From assembly GCA_000149265.1 (NCBI GenBank), contig CH003364.1:1060044-1124043 (forward strand): DNA of 64,000 nucleotides. The letters run 5' to 3'. The position numbers and the translations under genes were made by a program. The DNA is from Ciona savignyi (taxonomy: Eukaryota; Chordata; Ascidiacea; Phlebobranchia; Cionidae). Below the pieces are notes generated by a model. That model had not been told where the DNA came from. It saw only the letters and a program-made list of their open reading frames with translations, and did no database searches. How positions within the stretch are numbered: the stretch's first letter is position 1; each line of letters starts with the position of its first letter. Positions 1 through 10,008 of the stretch are shown here, piece after piece.

Positions 1-54
1 TAACATATTAAGCCACAAAGAAATTGTGCAATAAAGATGAAAGTCATACTAGAA

Positions 55-196
55 CAAGGGTGGGCAACTTTTGTAGATGGCGGCCCAGATGTGGGAAAAT
101 AAAGTCCTAGGTCAGCCAGATTATAACATAAATAGTATTTAATATCTTAATTACAGGGTATGGTTAGATACAGTCTGCGGGCCGATCAAAATTATT
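55..196 (+). mobile_element. hAT-type MITE, 3'-truncated copy
   Basis: Begins near the CAGGGGTGGGCAAC-like terminus and carries the family interior (a tract ending TACAGGGTATGGTTAGATAC), ending in the middle of the element. It lies in a CHERP intron; nothing else is seen in 1-375. Confidence 0.6.
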
Positions 197-375
197 ACAT
201 GAACTCAAACAGTCATCGATACCAACACCATAAAATAAAAATCAGAAGTTTCATTAAATATGTTTTATTTTCAAATTAACTTTGGAATTAAAATTCAATT
301 TTGTTTTAAAAATTCAACTAGAAACCCCCAAAATTACACATATTGCACCTGAATTAACCAAAACACAAACCAACC

Positions 376-3300
376 TGCTGTTTCTGATCATTCAGTCGAT
401 TCTTCATATCCTGGAGTTGCTTGCGTAGATGAGATTCGTACTGATCATGTTGGTTCTTGTATTGCTCGTACTGAGCATCGGTTGCCTTCTTTACTCTCTC
501 CACCACTTCTTTGTATTGCTCCATACGCTCAGTCTGCCGTAGGAGAATTTTTAACGTTTATTTTATTTATTGGCCTAATTTTCCCCATTTTTATACAATT
601 AATTTGACTTTCATTCATTTTTAACCAAGTACTGCCTGTTACGTGCATTGACCGGGGTGACACAAGAATAGCAAAGCAGGGCCAAAAAAACGCATGTGAG
701 TAATGCGAGTAACAATAGCATTTTTACAGGCCATGTATGTAAGAATTTACTCATGTATGTAAATTTAAAACCAATTAGCATTTACCGTGACCATTTCCTA
801 TTCAACTTTCGAATAGGGGAATAATACAAATCCTCATCTTTGCGACTATTTTTATTATACGTTTTATTTTATTTTGTTAAAAGATTTACTCCTGATACTT
901 GCGTGAAAGATTTACTCGTAATAGCTTCCACACGCAAGTGAATTCTTACTCAGACGCAACTTGATGGATTTTAGGCCCTGCAATGTGTAGATTTTTTTAC
1001 CAAGCAAGTGACACAAATACCTGACTAGAAAATCAAAGTGCATGAGCTAACCTTATACATATTTTGAAATATTGGGATTGAATTAATGTGAATAATCAAT
1101 TTAACCCACTTTTAAAGCTTCAACGGATTCCTTATAAGATTCAAGTCTTTCCATTGTACTTTGACTGAAATATTTAAACTTCTTCCAGAGGCCTAGTAAT
1201 TTGCTGAGTCGGGATTGGTTTTCTGAGTCAGCACCTGTCATTTATTGAAATTAAATTGTCAGAGTTGAAATAATTGAACAAAAATTGAATAGATAGGTAT
1301 TTGGCTAAAATGTATCGGATATGTTTGCAAACTTTTGCTTTAAAAATAAGTTATGCTGGGCAGATATAAAACCAGTACCAATATCATTTGCATTAACACA
1401 ATTTACATTCTCTAGACGGCGGGCCAGATGTATGGAAATGAAGTCCTTGGTGGGCCGGATTATTACATGAATAATATTCAATATCTTAACCACATATTTT
1501 ATCACTAATGCAAGGGCCACATTACAGGGTATGGCTAGATATAAATACAGTCTATATTACAGGGTACGGTTAGATAAAGTTAATATTACAGGGTATGGTT
1601 AAATACAGTCCATATTACAGTGTATGATTAGATACAGTCTGCTGGCCGAACCTAGACCTCAGGGCCTGTATATTGCCCATGCCTGTACAAGAGTAATGTA
1701 ACTCACAAGATTGTGTGGTGCAGAATAGAGGTACGATGACTGATTCAAGTGCAGAAGCAAGACTGCTGAGGTTCTTGCGCGAAGCGTGGTGTAAAACATC
1801 GTTGATTAAATAGATGATGTGCAGTTGTATGTTGAAACTGGACGCATCAACTGAAGTTTTCCCCTGTAAAACAAAATGATACACAGAAATTAAAACGCTT
1901 AAAATAAAAATTTGATATTTGAATCATGGCCAAGGGATGACATTAATTAATTGGAAAATCACGATAAATCTAAAGGTCCTAAGTCTGTGTAATGGTCCAG
2001 AGCTATTGCAAGTTTTATTTTCATTGTATAGTTCATGTTTATCACCATGGTTAGGAAGGTGACCAGTCAACTGAACCCCTTACAACTGAACCCCTTACAA
2101 CTGAGCCCCTACAACTGAACTCCTTTACAACTGAACCCCTTTTAACAGAACCCTTTTAACTGAAAAGGGGGTTCAGTTGTAAAGAGGTTCAATTGAAATG
2201 GGTTCAGTTGTAAAGGGGTTCAGTTTAAAGGGCTTCAGTTAAAAGGAGTTCAGTTGTAAAGGGCTTAATTGTAGGGGTTCAGTTGTAAAGGGTTCAGTTG
2301 TAAGGGCTCGGTTGTAAGGGGTTCAGTTGTAAGGGGTTCAGTTGTCATGGAACCGGTTAGGAAAACCACATAGGCCATTATTACACAGGGATTATGTTTT
2401 GTATAAAATGTTACTATTGGGTTAATTTTAATGCTAAGGAGATATAGTAATATAGTAAAAAAACATGAATTTTGCTGAGGTGGGTGCATGTTTTACTCAC
2501 TAATTAATATTGTTTCTAAAAAAATCTGAAAAAAAATTAAATAAGTGGTATTTAGCAAGTAGCAAATTCAATTTAATTAATGCACACACCTTCATATTTC
2601 GCTCTGCCTCCAATACCCTCCAAAGCAGTTGTTTTGCGATGACTTTACATTTTTGCTCGGAAATTCCATTGTTTAATATCCAGGTTTTGCCAGACTGTTA
2701 AACAGATTAGTGACAAAGTCAAAAATGACTCTTTTTTTTAATTAATCAATAACAGCATGTTTACAAAAGGAATATCGGTATTTGATAGAACTGTTATCTT
2801 TTAAGTGCAAGGTTGCCATAAATCTATAGATATACAAGGTCAGGAAGCCTAGAATTAAAAAAGAGATCAATCTTAAATTAATTACCCTCAGGTTAAGTAT
2901 CCTAACACATTCCTAACACATTTTATATCATTGGTTGTTAAATCTAGTAAAAATCCAGTGTCAACAAAACAGCCACAATATCCCACAGCGATTGAATCTT
3001 TAGTGCATGACTGGATAATTGGTTCAAGAATTTCATCCATGGACTGGAGAGAAATCTGAGCATCAGTTGCAGCGTTCTTCCGGTCATTATCCTGGGCCTC
3101 GTACACCGCATCTTCTATCTTCCCCTCCAGTTTGCTCATCAACGACTACAGATGATCGTCATTAAAAACATAAAGCAGATACGCTTCCGTTGTATAATTG
3201 TTGACGAATGAGACAGAATAACATAACATTCCAAATGGCTAAATATCCCCCCAAAAAATATTGCAGTAGCCGTATGTTTTATGCTTGGTTGAAAACAAGG

Positions 3301-6236
3301 GAGAAAAAAATTAAACAAAACACACAACTCTGGACAGTAAAAACAAAACAAAATTTGTTTTGTTAGTATTTGTTAATTTGTTCTAAGTTAACAGAACATA
3401 ATAAGTAGTATTATGTTTATAAAAAGCGGAATTTAGTAGTATTACATTTATAAGCACGTAGTAGTATTATGTATAAAAGCAGGTAGTAGTATTATGTTTA
3501 TAAGCACCTATTAGTATACCGTTTATAAAAAACGGAATTTTTGACATTGACACAAAATTATCCCACCTCATGCTGCTGCTCTAGGTTGGTCTCGCTGTCT
3601 TTAATCTTCTTTTCCGTTTTCTCTTCTTCCTTTTTGACGTCCTGCTCAAGTTTCTCGATCTCAGGGTCGTGAGGGGTGACGTTCCTCGGGGGCTGGCTGG
3701 GGCTTTGGTGGCGCGGCCCCCCTATGTTGTGCTGGGGGAAGTGTGGGGGTCGGTGCTGTTGCCATGGCGCCGAATGCTGAACACAATTTTAAGGAGAATT
3801 TCATATTAACGTTTAAATCGTCTTAATATATAAATTTTATTATTTAAAAACACCATGTTCTTGTACAAAGCAAAAAATACAGCTGAGTAATGCTTTGACA
3901 ATGCAAAAAAAATTATAACAAAGCAAAAATATACAGCTGAGTAATGCTATGACAAAGCAAAAAAATACAGTTGAGTAATGTTTTGACAAAGCAACAAAAA
4001 ATAATTACAAAACAAAAAAATACAGCTGAGTAATGCTTTGACAAAGCAAAAAAAATAATTAAAAAACAAAAAAATTCAGCTGAGTAATGCTTTGACAAAG
4101 CAAAATAAAATAATTAAAAAACAAAAAAATTCAGCTGAGTAATGCTTTGACAAAGCAAAATAAAATAAACACAAAGCAAAAAATCCTACTAAATACTGCT
4201 TTGGAACCTTAAAAACTACACTTACCATCGCCGCTGGGGGCCTCGGTGGCATTTGAGACGGCCGGGGACCCCCTTGGTAAGGAGGGAAACCCCCTTGTTG
4301 CTGCCACGGAGCGTTCTGCAAGGATTGTTGAACCATTTGGTCTGGACCCCCGGGTTGGTTGTTCATATTCATCCGTTGCATGCTCACCACTGTTGAAAAA
4401 GAAAATGATGTTTTAGAGATTTAAGTAGTTTTTAATCCTAAAAACTTAAATATCTGAGATTAAATTCAAAAACACATTTTACCAAGTTTTTGAAACAGAA
4501 TTGAAATAGTTTTATTTGGAAAAAAATAGATTTGAGAATTATAGAATTTCTTTTGATTTGAAATTATTGCAACCCTTCAAACATCGATTCAAATCATTTT
4601 TATTTAAAGAAAAAAAGACCAAAAACTTATATGAACAAAAATCCCATACCTTGTTGTTCACTGGCAAGTTTGTACCGATAATAACCGAAATGTTGCCCGC
4701 CGAACAGAAAGCTAAATTTTGGGTTATTGCGCTGCTTTGATTTTGTCATGTTTTCAAATTCCAAACCGTTTCGTGCAACGAAGTTTGCCAATTTGTCAAT
4801 GATGTTTTTTACTTCAGGTTCTGCATAACATGGAAGAAATATAATATTTAGTAACCGAAATATAACCGTGGATAAAGTATTTTATTGCTTTCTATAATAT
4901 GTTTCTGCCAAATACTTTTAATATGTTTCTGCCAAATAATAATTTTCGAGGAAACGTTCAAAACAATTTTGCTTAGGATAGGATATTCATGTTTATCCTT
5001 GTGAATGGGAAGAAAACACTAGGACAGGCAATCGTCATATTATTCATGTCCATTCTCAAGTACCGGAGCTATTGCAGTGTGTTGTATGATTAAGATGTTC
5101 CTTCAAACCCCATTATTTCACTGGGTTCCAACAATGTCTGTTAAGTGCCTTGGCCAAGGACACAACGGACTAACTAGCGGCCAGTTTCAAACCTACAATC
5201 CTTTGATTAAGAGGAGTCACACTAACCCACCAGACCAAACTGTCGAAAAAATGTTTTTCTTCTTTAATGTTTTAACCCTTAGACAACGACGGTTACATAT
5301 TTGTAACCCAGATTTATCCCCGAAAAAAAAATGCACAATTCAGTCGTTTCTTGGGGGATTTTCCTAGTTTTGATATTTTTGGAAAGCATTTGAATAGCTC
5401 TTTCAAAATAACGCATAAAAACATAATCCTTCCATTTAAAAATTTTGAGTAATATTGCTCCAAACATTTTTCTTCAAAATTTTTGTGTCTAGGTTAACTT
5501 TTAGGTAAAATATCGCTTTTTTGACTTCTGGGGACTTAAAATTGTTACACCAGTCGCTGTGAGAATAAAACTAGCAGTAGCCGTCTTTGTTTTCGAGTTT
5601 TCCAGTCATTTTCGATTTTTCAACGATATATGTAAACATATGTGTACATGGTTTTTTTCTAATTACTATTGATATTTATTAATTTTTTCGCCTTTGTTTA
5701 CTTTGTTTTTCAATTATTATTTGATATTCGGAAGAAATATGGCAACTTCGGAATAGATTACAGCCGATTAGGCTGCCAGCATGATCGAGGCCAACAGTAA
5801 TTGTGGTGATGAAATGCCATATTTGTCAGTTTTATGTGACGTCATCAAGCTTAGTTGACGTCATCAAAAAATAAAAGACATAACTTTGTAGGAAATTTCA
5901 TTTTGAACACTTTTGTAATACATTACTATCTTCTACAAGCTACCAGTAACGAGTAATTAGAGTAAAAATTACTAATTATGACGTCATTACAAATACTACA
6001 ACGTCATCAAAAAAAATAAAAATACCAATTTGTAGAAAATTATCTACTGGACAACTTTGTAATAGATTGTTTTTCCCTAAGTCCAACAGTATTCGCAGCA
6101 AACAAGGTTAAAGCAACCTTACTCAAAAGTGCCAAAAACTGCAAAAGTTCCGTCGTCGTCAAAGGGTTAAAAGGGTAATTTCATTTTTCATAAACTTGAA
6201 CTTACCATCTGGAGCTTTTGGAACACCAGAATCCAT
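376..6236 (-). CDS. CHERP: CHERP-like SURP/CID splicing factor, 5' part (3' end beyond window)
   Basis: Nine coding exons: 6206-6236 (ATG at 6236), 4650-4820, 4226-4389, 3567-3776, 2987-3145, 2590-2694, 1707-1863, 1110-1234 and 376-533. All have gt-ag borders and matching phases, giving 426 codons plus 2 nt. Residues about 10-65 form a SURP module (FVARNGLEFE, NPKFSFLFGG, YYRYKLASEQQ). A Pro/Gln-rich stretch and a charged coiled segment follow. Residues about 225-345 form a CID (RNA polymerase II CTD-interacting) domain (LEPIIQSCTKDSIA, HIIYLINDVLHH, LLGLWKKFKYF). This order and wording match animal CHERP, a nuclear U2 snRNP-associated splicing factor. The exon at 376-533 is a Gln/Lys-rich coiled coil. 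The Pro-rich, RS and G-patch C-terminus expected of the family is not in the window. Identification is firm; exon borders are inferred by hand. Confidence 0.93.
1399..1685 (+). mobile_element. hAT-type MITE with internal repeat expansion
   Basis: Same family as 63568-63795, with the motif TTACAGGGTATGGTTAGATA repeated about four times inside (1522-1640). Its right terminus (TTGCCCATGCCTG) ends at about 1685, roughly 15 nt from the splice donor of the CHERP exon 1707-1863. Confidence 0.65.
2062..2345. repeat. Inverted minisatellite in CHERP intron
   Basis: Short units around TTACAACTGAACCCC run in one orientation up to about 2165. The reverse complement (GGGGTTCAGTTGTAA) is then repeated to about 2344. 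The two arrays can pair into a long hairpin. Confidence 0.85.
3395..3530. repeat. Short direct repeats (GTAGTATTATGTTTATAA)
   Basis: About four loosely spaced copies of GTAGTATTATGTTTATAA-like sequence in the CHERP intron between exons 2987-3145 and 3567-3776. Confidence 0.6.
3860..4195. repeat. Tandem repeat of about 55 bp in CHERP intron
   Basis: About six units sharing CAGCTGAGTAATGCTTTGAC followed by A-rich filler of varying length, immediately downstream of the donor of exon 4226-4389. Short frames across it are not coding. Confidence 0.85.
4972..5246 (-). mobile_element. tRNA-derived SINE copy, reverse
   Basis: A reverse copy (tail AGGATAGGATATTCATG first) in CHERP intron 1, next to the piggyBac-like element. 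Further reverse copies are at 10141-10440, 17448-17690, 18770-19045 and 19880-20168. Confidence 0.7.
5276..6166. mobile_element. piggyBac-like MITE in CHERP intron 1
   Basis: An 891-bp element bounded by terminal inverted repeats of about 17 bp (CCCTTAGACAACGACGG left; reverse complement of the right end CCCTTTGACGACGACGG) and by TTAA on each side (5272-5275 and 6167-6170). TTAA target duplication and a CCC start are piggyBac traits. There is no transposase frame, so it is non-autonomous. The interior has three TGACGTCA palindromes. Confidence 0.8.
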
Positions 6237-6518
6237 TTTGTTTTTCAAGTTTCTTTTCTTTTTTGTGCAGAAGTAATATTAATCAGCAATTTATAATGAC
6301 TATAAGAAATTTAAATAACATAAAACCTAGGTTTGAATGTTGAGTACAATTAGAAACAAAACTTTAAAAACATGATCAATTTTTGGTGATAAATTATACA
6401 GATGTTTTTGTTTAGAGTCTTCAGACCTATTGTAGTAATATTACCACATAAACTAAAAAAATTCGACTATATCCTAGGTGGGTACCATACCCCGTTTTGT
6501 ATTGCACGAAACAACTTT

Positions 6519-6524
6519 TTTATT
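6519..6524 (-). terminator. Poly(A) signal of URM1
   Basis: Plus-strand TTTATT reads AATAAA on the minus strand, 29-34 nt past the URM1 stop codon. This is a typical place for the cleavage signal of a short 3' UTR. Confidence 0.55.
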
Positions 6525-6552
6525 AAAATTTAAAATCCTATTGCTTATGTCA

Positions 6553-6852
6553 TTAACCACCATGTAATGTTGAAATAAATGTAACGGTGTCGTTGTTTTC
6601 AAGTTTATATTTCAACTGTCCCATCAGGAGCCAGTCCGTTTCGTTTATCAACACGATAATACCAGGTCTAATTGTCTCTCCCTGAAGAAACAGTTCCTGT
6701 CGCTCCTGCAATAAATTGTCTTTGATCCACTGAAGTAAAGATTTGATGTCCCAATCTGCTTTTGTTGCGCTGAGGTTCACCGTGTGCTTTTTTACATTTC
6801 CAACCAACAGCTCTGCTCCTCCGCTAAACTCTAAATTGATTGACAGATCCAT
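6553..6852 (-). CDS. URM1: Ubiquitin-related modifier 1
   Basis: A single-exon frame of 99 residues, the usual URM1 length, ending in the diagnostic LHGG tail. In the family this tail is adenylated and thiocarboxylated by the MOCS3/Uba4 E1-like enzyme. It then donates sulfur for 2-thiolation of wobble uridine in cytosolic Lys, Glu and Gln tRNAs, and can also be conjugated to proteins under oxidative stress. The beta-grasp core is visible from [14 protein letters not shown] through [12 protein letters not shown] to NNDTVTFIS. No intron is needed. It sits between DTL (492 nt upstream) and CHERP (316 nt downstream) on the same strand. A poly(A) signal lies about 30 nt past its stop. The ATG at 6852 gives the family's natural start. 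Confidence 0.95.
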   Translation of the reverse strand: MDLSINLEFSGGAELLVGNVKKHTVNLSATKADWDIKSLLQWIKDNLLQERQELFLQGETIRPGIIVLINETDWLLMGQLKYKLENNDTVTFISTLHGG

Positions 6853-7344
6853 GTCATCAATAGTTTACAACTTCTACTAATCAGTGTTGCAGGCGCCCAT
6901 AAATTCAAAGGGGAAACAAAATTAGGAGGAAAACTATTTTCCTAAACCTGAAAAATTGAAATATTACAAGAGTAAAAAATGTGGCAGTGATAACACCAAA
7001 TACATTGTCTAGCAAACAGGTCTTACAAAGAACTGCAAACGTAAAAATAATATTATGTGCTTAAATTGCTTGCAGCTAAAAAGTGAAAAAAAATGTTGGC
7101 AATAAAATTTTGTGAGGGACATTAAAAATTTAAAAATGAAATTACAAAGACATTGTCGGAATAAAGTATGAAGGTAAAATTGGTGCACCAGTAAAATAAA
7201 GTTGGCAGTAGCAAATTTGCAACGTTCAGGGCAGAGATATAATAAAATAAATCAACAATCAATAAATTTAACATGCTTTTCACGGTTATCAAATTTGGAT
7301 AACTCATATGATTATCACTTGGCTACAGGCATAATATGGATGTT
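6853..7344 (-). other. DTL-URM1 intergenic stretch, probably DTL 3' UTR
   Basis: 492 nt of AT-rich DNA with no supported coding exon; the 61-residue frame in it has no family features. By eye I found neither AATAAA nor ATTAAA on the minus strand between the DTL stop and the URM1 ATG, so either a variant signal is used or the two genes share a transcript. Confidence 0.4.
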
Positions 7345-9222
7345 CTAGTGCATTGTAGAAAAATATGACTGAATTGATTTGTGCCGTTTTCTTGGCGGAA
7401 CTCCGATATTTACTACATGTTGTTTCGGGGGTGAAAATGTATGTTTCGTAGGACTTGGTAAATTTTCTCCTAAGTTTTGGGTTTTACTTGACAATTTATT
7501 TTTACAAATCTCAGAAAGCCAGTTGTGTGGCTTTGGTTTCGTGGTTGCATTGCAGTTAAAATCACAGTTTAGTTTTAGTGGAGATATTGCTTTTAAAGCA
7601 TTTTTCGAAAGGGACACAAACGCTTTCCCGGTTTCTTCTGTCAACTTTGACTCATGTAAAGCCAAAGCGTTATTTTCTTTTTCTTCTGCATCACGGAGAT
7701 ATTTTTCCTCTAGCTTTTTGACAGCTTTAGATTTAATTGTTTGAGAATGAGGCTCTCTTTTCACAAGCCATTGTTTCATCGACAAAGCAGGTTTTCGCTT
7801 TTCAGCTGACCTCCCAGAACTGTTCTCTCCGTTTGGCGAAGCTGTTACTGAAGGTGAATTTATAATCGCGACTTTTGGATTGGGTGAGTCCTTCGACTTG
7901 GGGCTCATAGTAGTCTCCTTGTTGCTTTTCTGGACAGCCACAGATTCACAGTATCCTTCTACCACTTGAGTTTTAGAAGTTGAAAATGGAACGTTCCAAA
8001 CCCTAAAAGCACAATCGTCTGAGCATGTCACAACTTTACTCCAATCATTCGGGCACCAAGAGACCGCGGTTACCTGCTCCATTCCTGCACTTTTAAGGCA
8101 AAATCTGGGCTGAACTTCTTTGGTTTCATGCCCTGAAACTTTCCAAATAAAAGCCATTTCATCATCGCATCCACTGAGTAGAAAATTGTCATCAGGGCTC
8201 AGATGAATGCGGACAAAAAACGAAGAGCTATGATGGCCGGTGTACTTTTTCACTGGTTGCCGACTTGCAGATGAAACAAACTGAATTAAGTCGTACTCAT
8301 AAATGGTGTTATCCGTGCAAGATGCAAAAAGCCTTGTGTTGGTTGTATCTAAAGTCAGACAAGTATAACCTCTTCTGCGAGTGCTAACGCCACCATATTG
8401 GATGCATTCTTTTGGGTACGAGCATGATTTTCCAGTTTTACCACGCTTTAATTGCACAGTTTTCCGAATGTCCCATAGCTTGATTGTTCCATCCATTGCA
8501 CCTGCCGTGATCACAGTTGTCGGGTCTTGAAACACAACACTCGAAACCGTCTGTCTTGAATCCAATAGGAGTTGGTTGCTGCTGTCCATTTTCCGGCGAC
8601 GCTTTCGTTGCGGAGTGAGGGCATCATGTATGGCATGCGCGTCTTGTATTCTTAAGACTGGCTGCTGAGTGCTTCCATTTCTACAATCCCAAATCAGCGC
8701 ATTTCCATCTCTGGAGCCTGAAACAATTAGGTTTGGATTGTCTTTTAAAATGCTGATGGATTTCAGACTGCAACTGTGCCCAATAAACGATTGGAGCTGG
8801 ACTTGCGGTCGGTGAGCATCCCATAAAACGGCAGTGGTGTCACCCGAAGCAGTCACAAACTGGTTGCTGTTAAAACACCATGCTACATCAAAAACAGCAT
8901 TTTTGTGACATTGCCAACGGTCTCTGACTGTATTTGTTTTTTCAGAATTAGAAGAAACTTTACAAGACGTGTCAATAAAAGATACAAATCCTTCTTCATC
9001 TACCACAAGGCAAATATTTGCCATCCCAGTTACAGTGCAAAAGTCACAAGCGTACGGTAACGTTTCTGTACCATGCTGGTCTGAGATGACAAATTTATTT
9101 TCAGCAGAACATTGCAGTTTCTTCAACCAATTTTCTTTGATTAGGGTCTCAGAACTTTTTAAATCAAAAAATGTTGAGCTCTTTTTTCCAAACAGTAACC
9201 GATGATTTACATACCCCAACAT
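7345..9222 (-). CDS. DTL: DTL/CDT2, substrate receptor of CRL4 ubiquitin ligase
   Basis: An intronless frame of 625 residues (human DTL is about 730). The N-terminal two thirds are WD40 repeats with the family's wording: AVFDVAWCFNSNQFVTASGD, TAVLWDAHRP, GHSCSLKSISIL, LIVSGSRDGNALIWDCRN, AMDGTIKLWDIRK and CSDDCAFRVWNV. WDCR and WDIR are WDXR boxes, the DDB1-docking motif of CUL4 receptors. The Ser/Lys/Pro-rich tail ends in KSIQSYFSTMH, which resembles the degenerate C-terminal PCNA-interacting motif of vertebrate CDT2. In the family it brings PCNA-bound CDT1, p21 and SET8 to CRL4 for destruction in S phase and after DNA damage. The start ATG at 9222 opens with MLGYVNHRLLFGK. Lack of introns is unusual beside the multi-exon neighbours. 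Confidence 0.93.
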   Translation of the reverse strand: MLGYVNHRLLFGKKSSTFFDLKSSETLIKENWLKKLQCSAENKFVISDQHGTETLPYACDFCTVTGMANICLVVDEEGFVSFIDTSCKVSSNSEKTNTVRDRWQCHKNAVFDVAWCFNSNQFVTASGDTTAVLWDAHRPQVQLQSFIGHSCSLKSISILKDNPNLIVSGSRDGNALIWDCRNGSTQQPVLRIQDAHAIHDALTPQRKRRRKMDSSNQLLLDSRQTVSSVVFQDPTTVITAGAMDGTIKLWDIRKTVQLKRGKTGKSCSYPKECIQYGGVSTRRRGYTCLTLDTTNTRLFASCTDNTIYEYDLIQFVSSASRQPVKKYTGHHSSSFFVRIHLSPDDNFLLSGCDDEMAFIWKVSGHETKEVQPRFCLKSAGMEQVTAVSWCPNDWSKVVTCSDDCAFRVWNVPFSTSKTQVVEGYCESVAVQKSNKETTMSPKSKDSPNPKVAIINSPSVTASPNGENSSGRSAEKRKPALSMKQWLVKREPHSQTIKSKAVKKLEEKYLRDAEEKENNALALHESKLTEETGKAFVSLSKNALKAISPLKLNCDFNCNATTKPKPHNWLSEICKNKLSSKTQNLGENLPSPTKHTFSPPKQHVVNIGVPPRKRHKSIQSYFSTMH

Positions 9223-9724
9223 TTTTAATACAAATACTTAAAGCTTCCTGCATTCAAGTAATGGTGTTTACTTTAGTACTATTACCAAAGCATAAAGGAT
9301 AGGCAAAAACGTGTACATATCATATTATTATTGGCGTCTTATGAGTTTATTTAAAGTTTACTATGCAAAATATAATACAACAGTAACTATTTTTACCTAA
9401 GATCGGTACCGGTACTGTAGTATTTAGAGGTACTGTTATTGAAGAGCAGTTTTAAAACTTGGTTAAACGAACACCGGTTAACGAACTTAAATTCGCTTAC
9501 TTGCTAAGACGCATAATTTCTTTTTTACTGTTTAGTTTCTTTCCTCTCTCTGCCTCATTTATTTGCATAAAAAGAATCAAACATACAATATCTTAATATT
9601 CAACCAGGAACCAAGAGTCCACATGTTGTTCTAGTGTAATTTATTGCACTAATGTACGTTAAAATTAACGAAACTGCTATGCAGGAAAATCTAACAAACA
9701 ACACGATCGAAAGCGCGTAATCCA

Positions 9725-9749
9725 TTTTGGCGGCTTTTCTTAGCGCGCC
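9725..9749. promoter_or_regulatory. Possible E2F-type motifs upstream of DTL
   Basis: TTTTGGCGGC (9725-9734) and AGCGCGCC (9742-9749) resemble E2F sites and are the GC-rich spot in an otherwise AT-rich 785-nt gap between DTL and the CAP gene. They lie about 500 nt before the DTL ATG. DTL is an S-phase gene, so E2F control would fit, but the assignment rests on motif resemblance only. I see no gene in the rest of 9223-10008. Confidence 0.3.
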
Positions 9750-10008
9750 ACCGACATTTCTAGGATGTGTCTATTTATTTCTGTAAAAAATGTTTACAAA
9801 TTTTTAAAAAGGCCATTTTGCAAAAAATTAAATGACAAAATGTGCAAATTTTTAGTATAGCATAAAGTTTAATATTCGTTTATCTTTAGAAAAATAACTA
9901 AAATAACCGACAATTGTAACACACCTTAAAAAGATACTGCACGTTTTGATCAGCTTAAACTAAGAGAGAATATTGCACAGCATTTACATGCGACTACTAA
10001 ATTAGAGT

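Noticed and set aside
2265..2489. Minus frame with repeated TTEPL
   Set aside because: Product of the inverted minisatellite in a CHERP intron.
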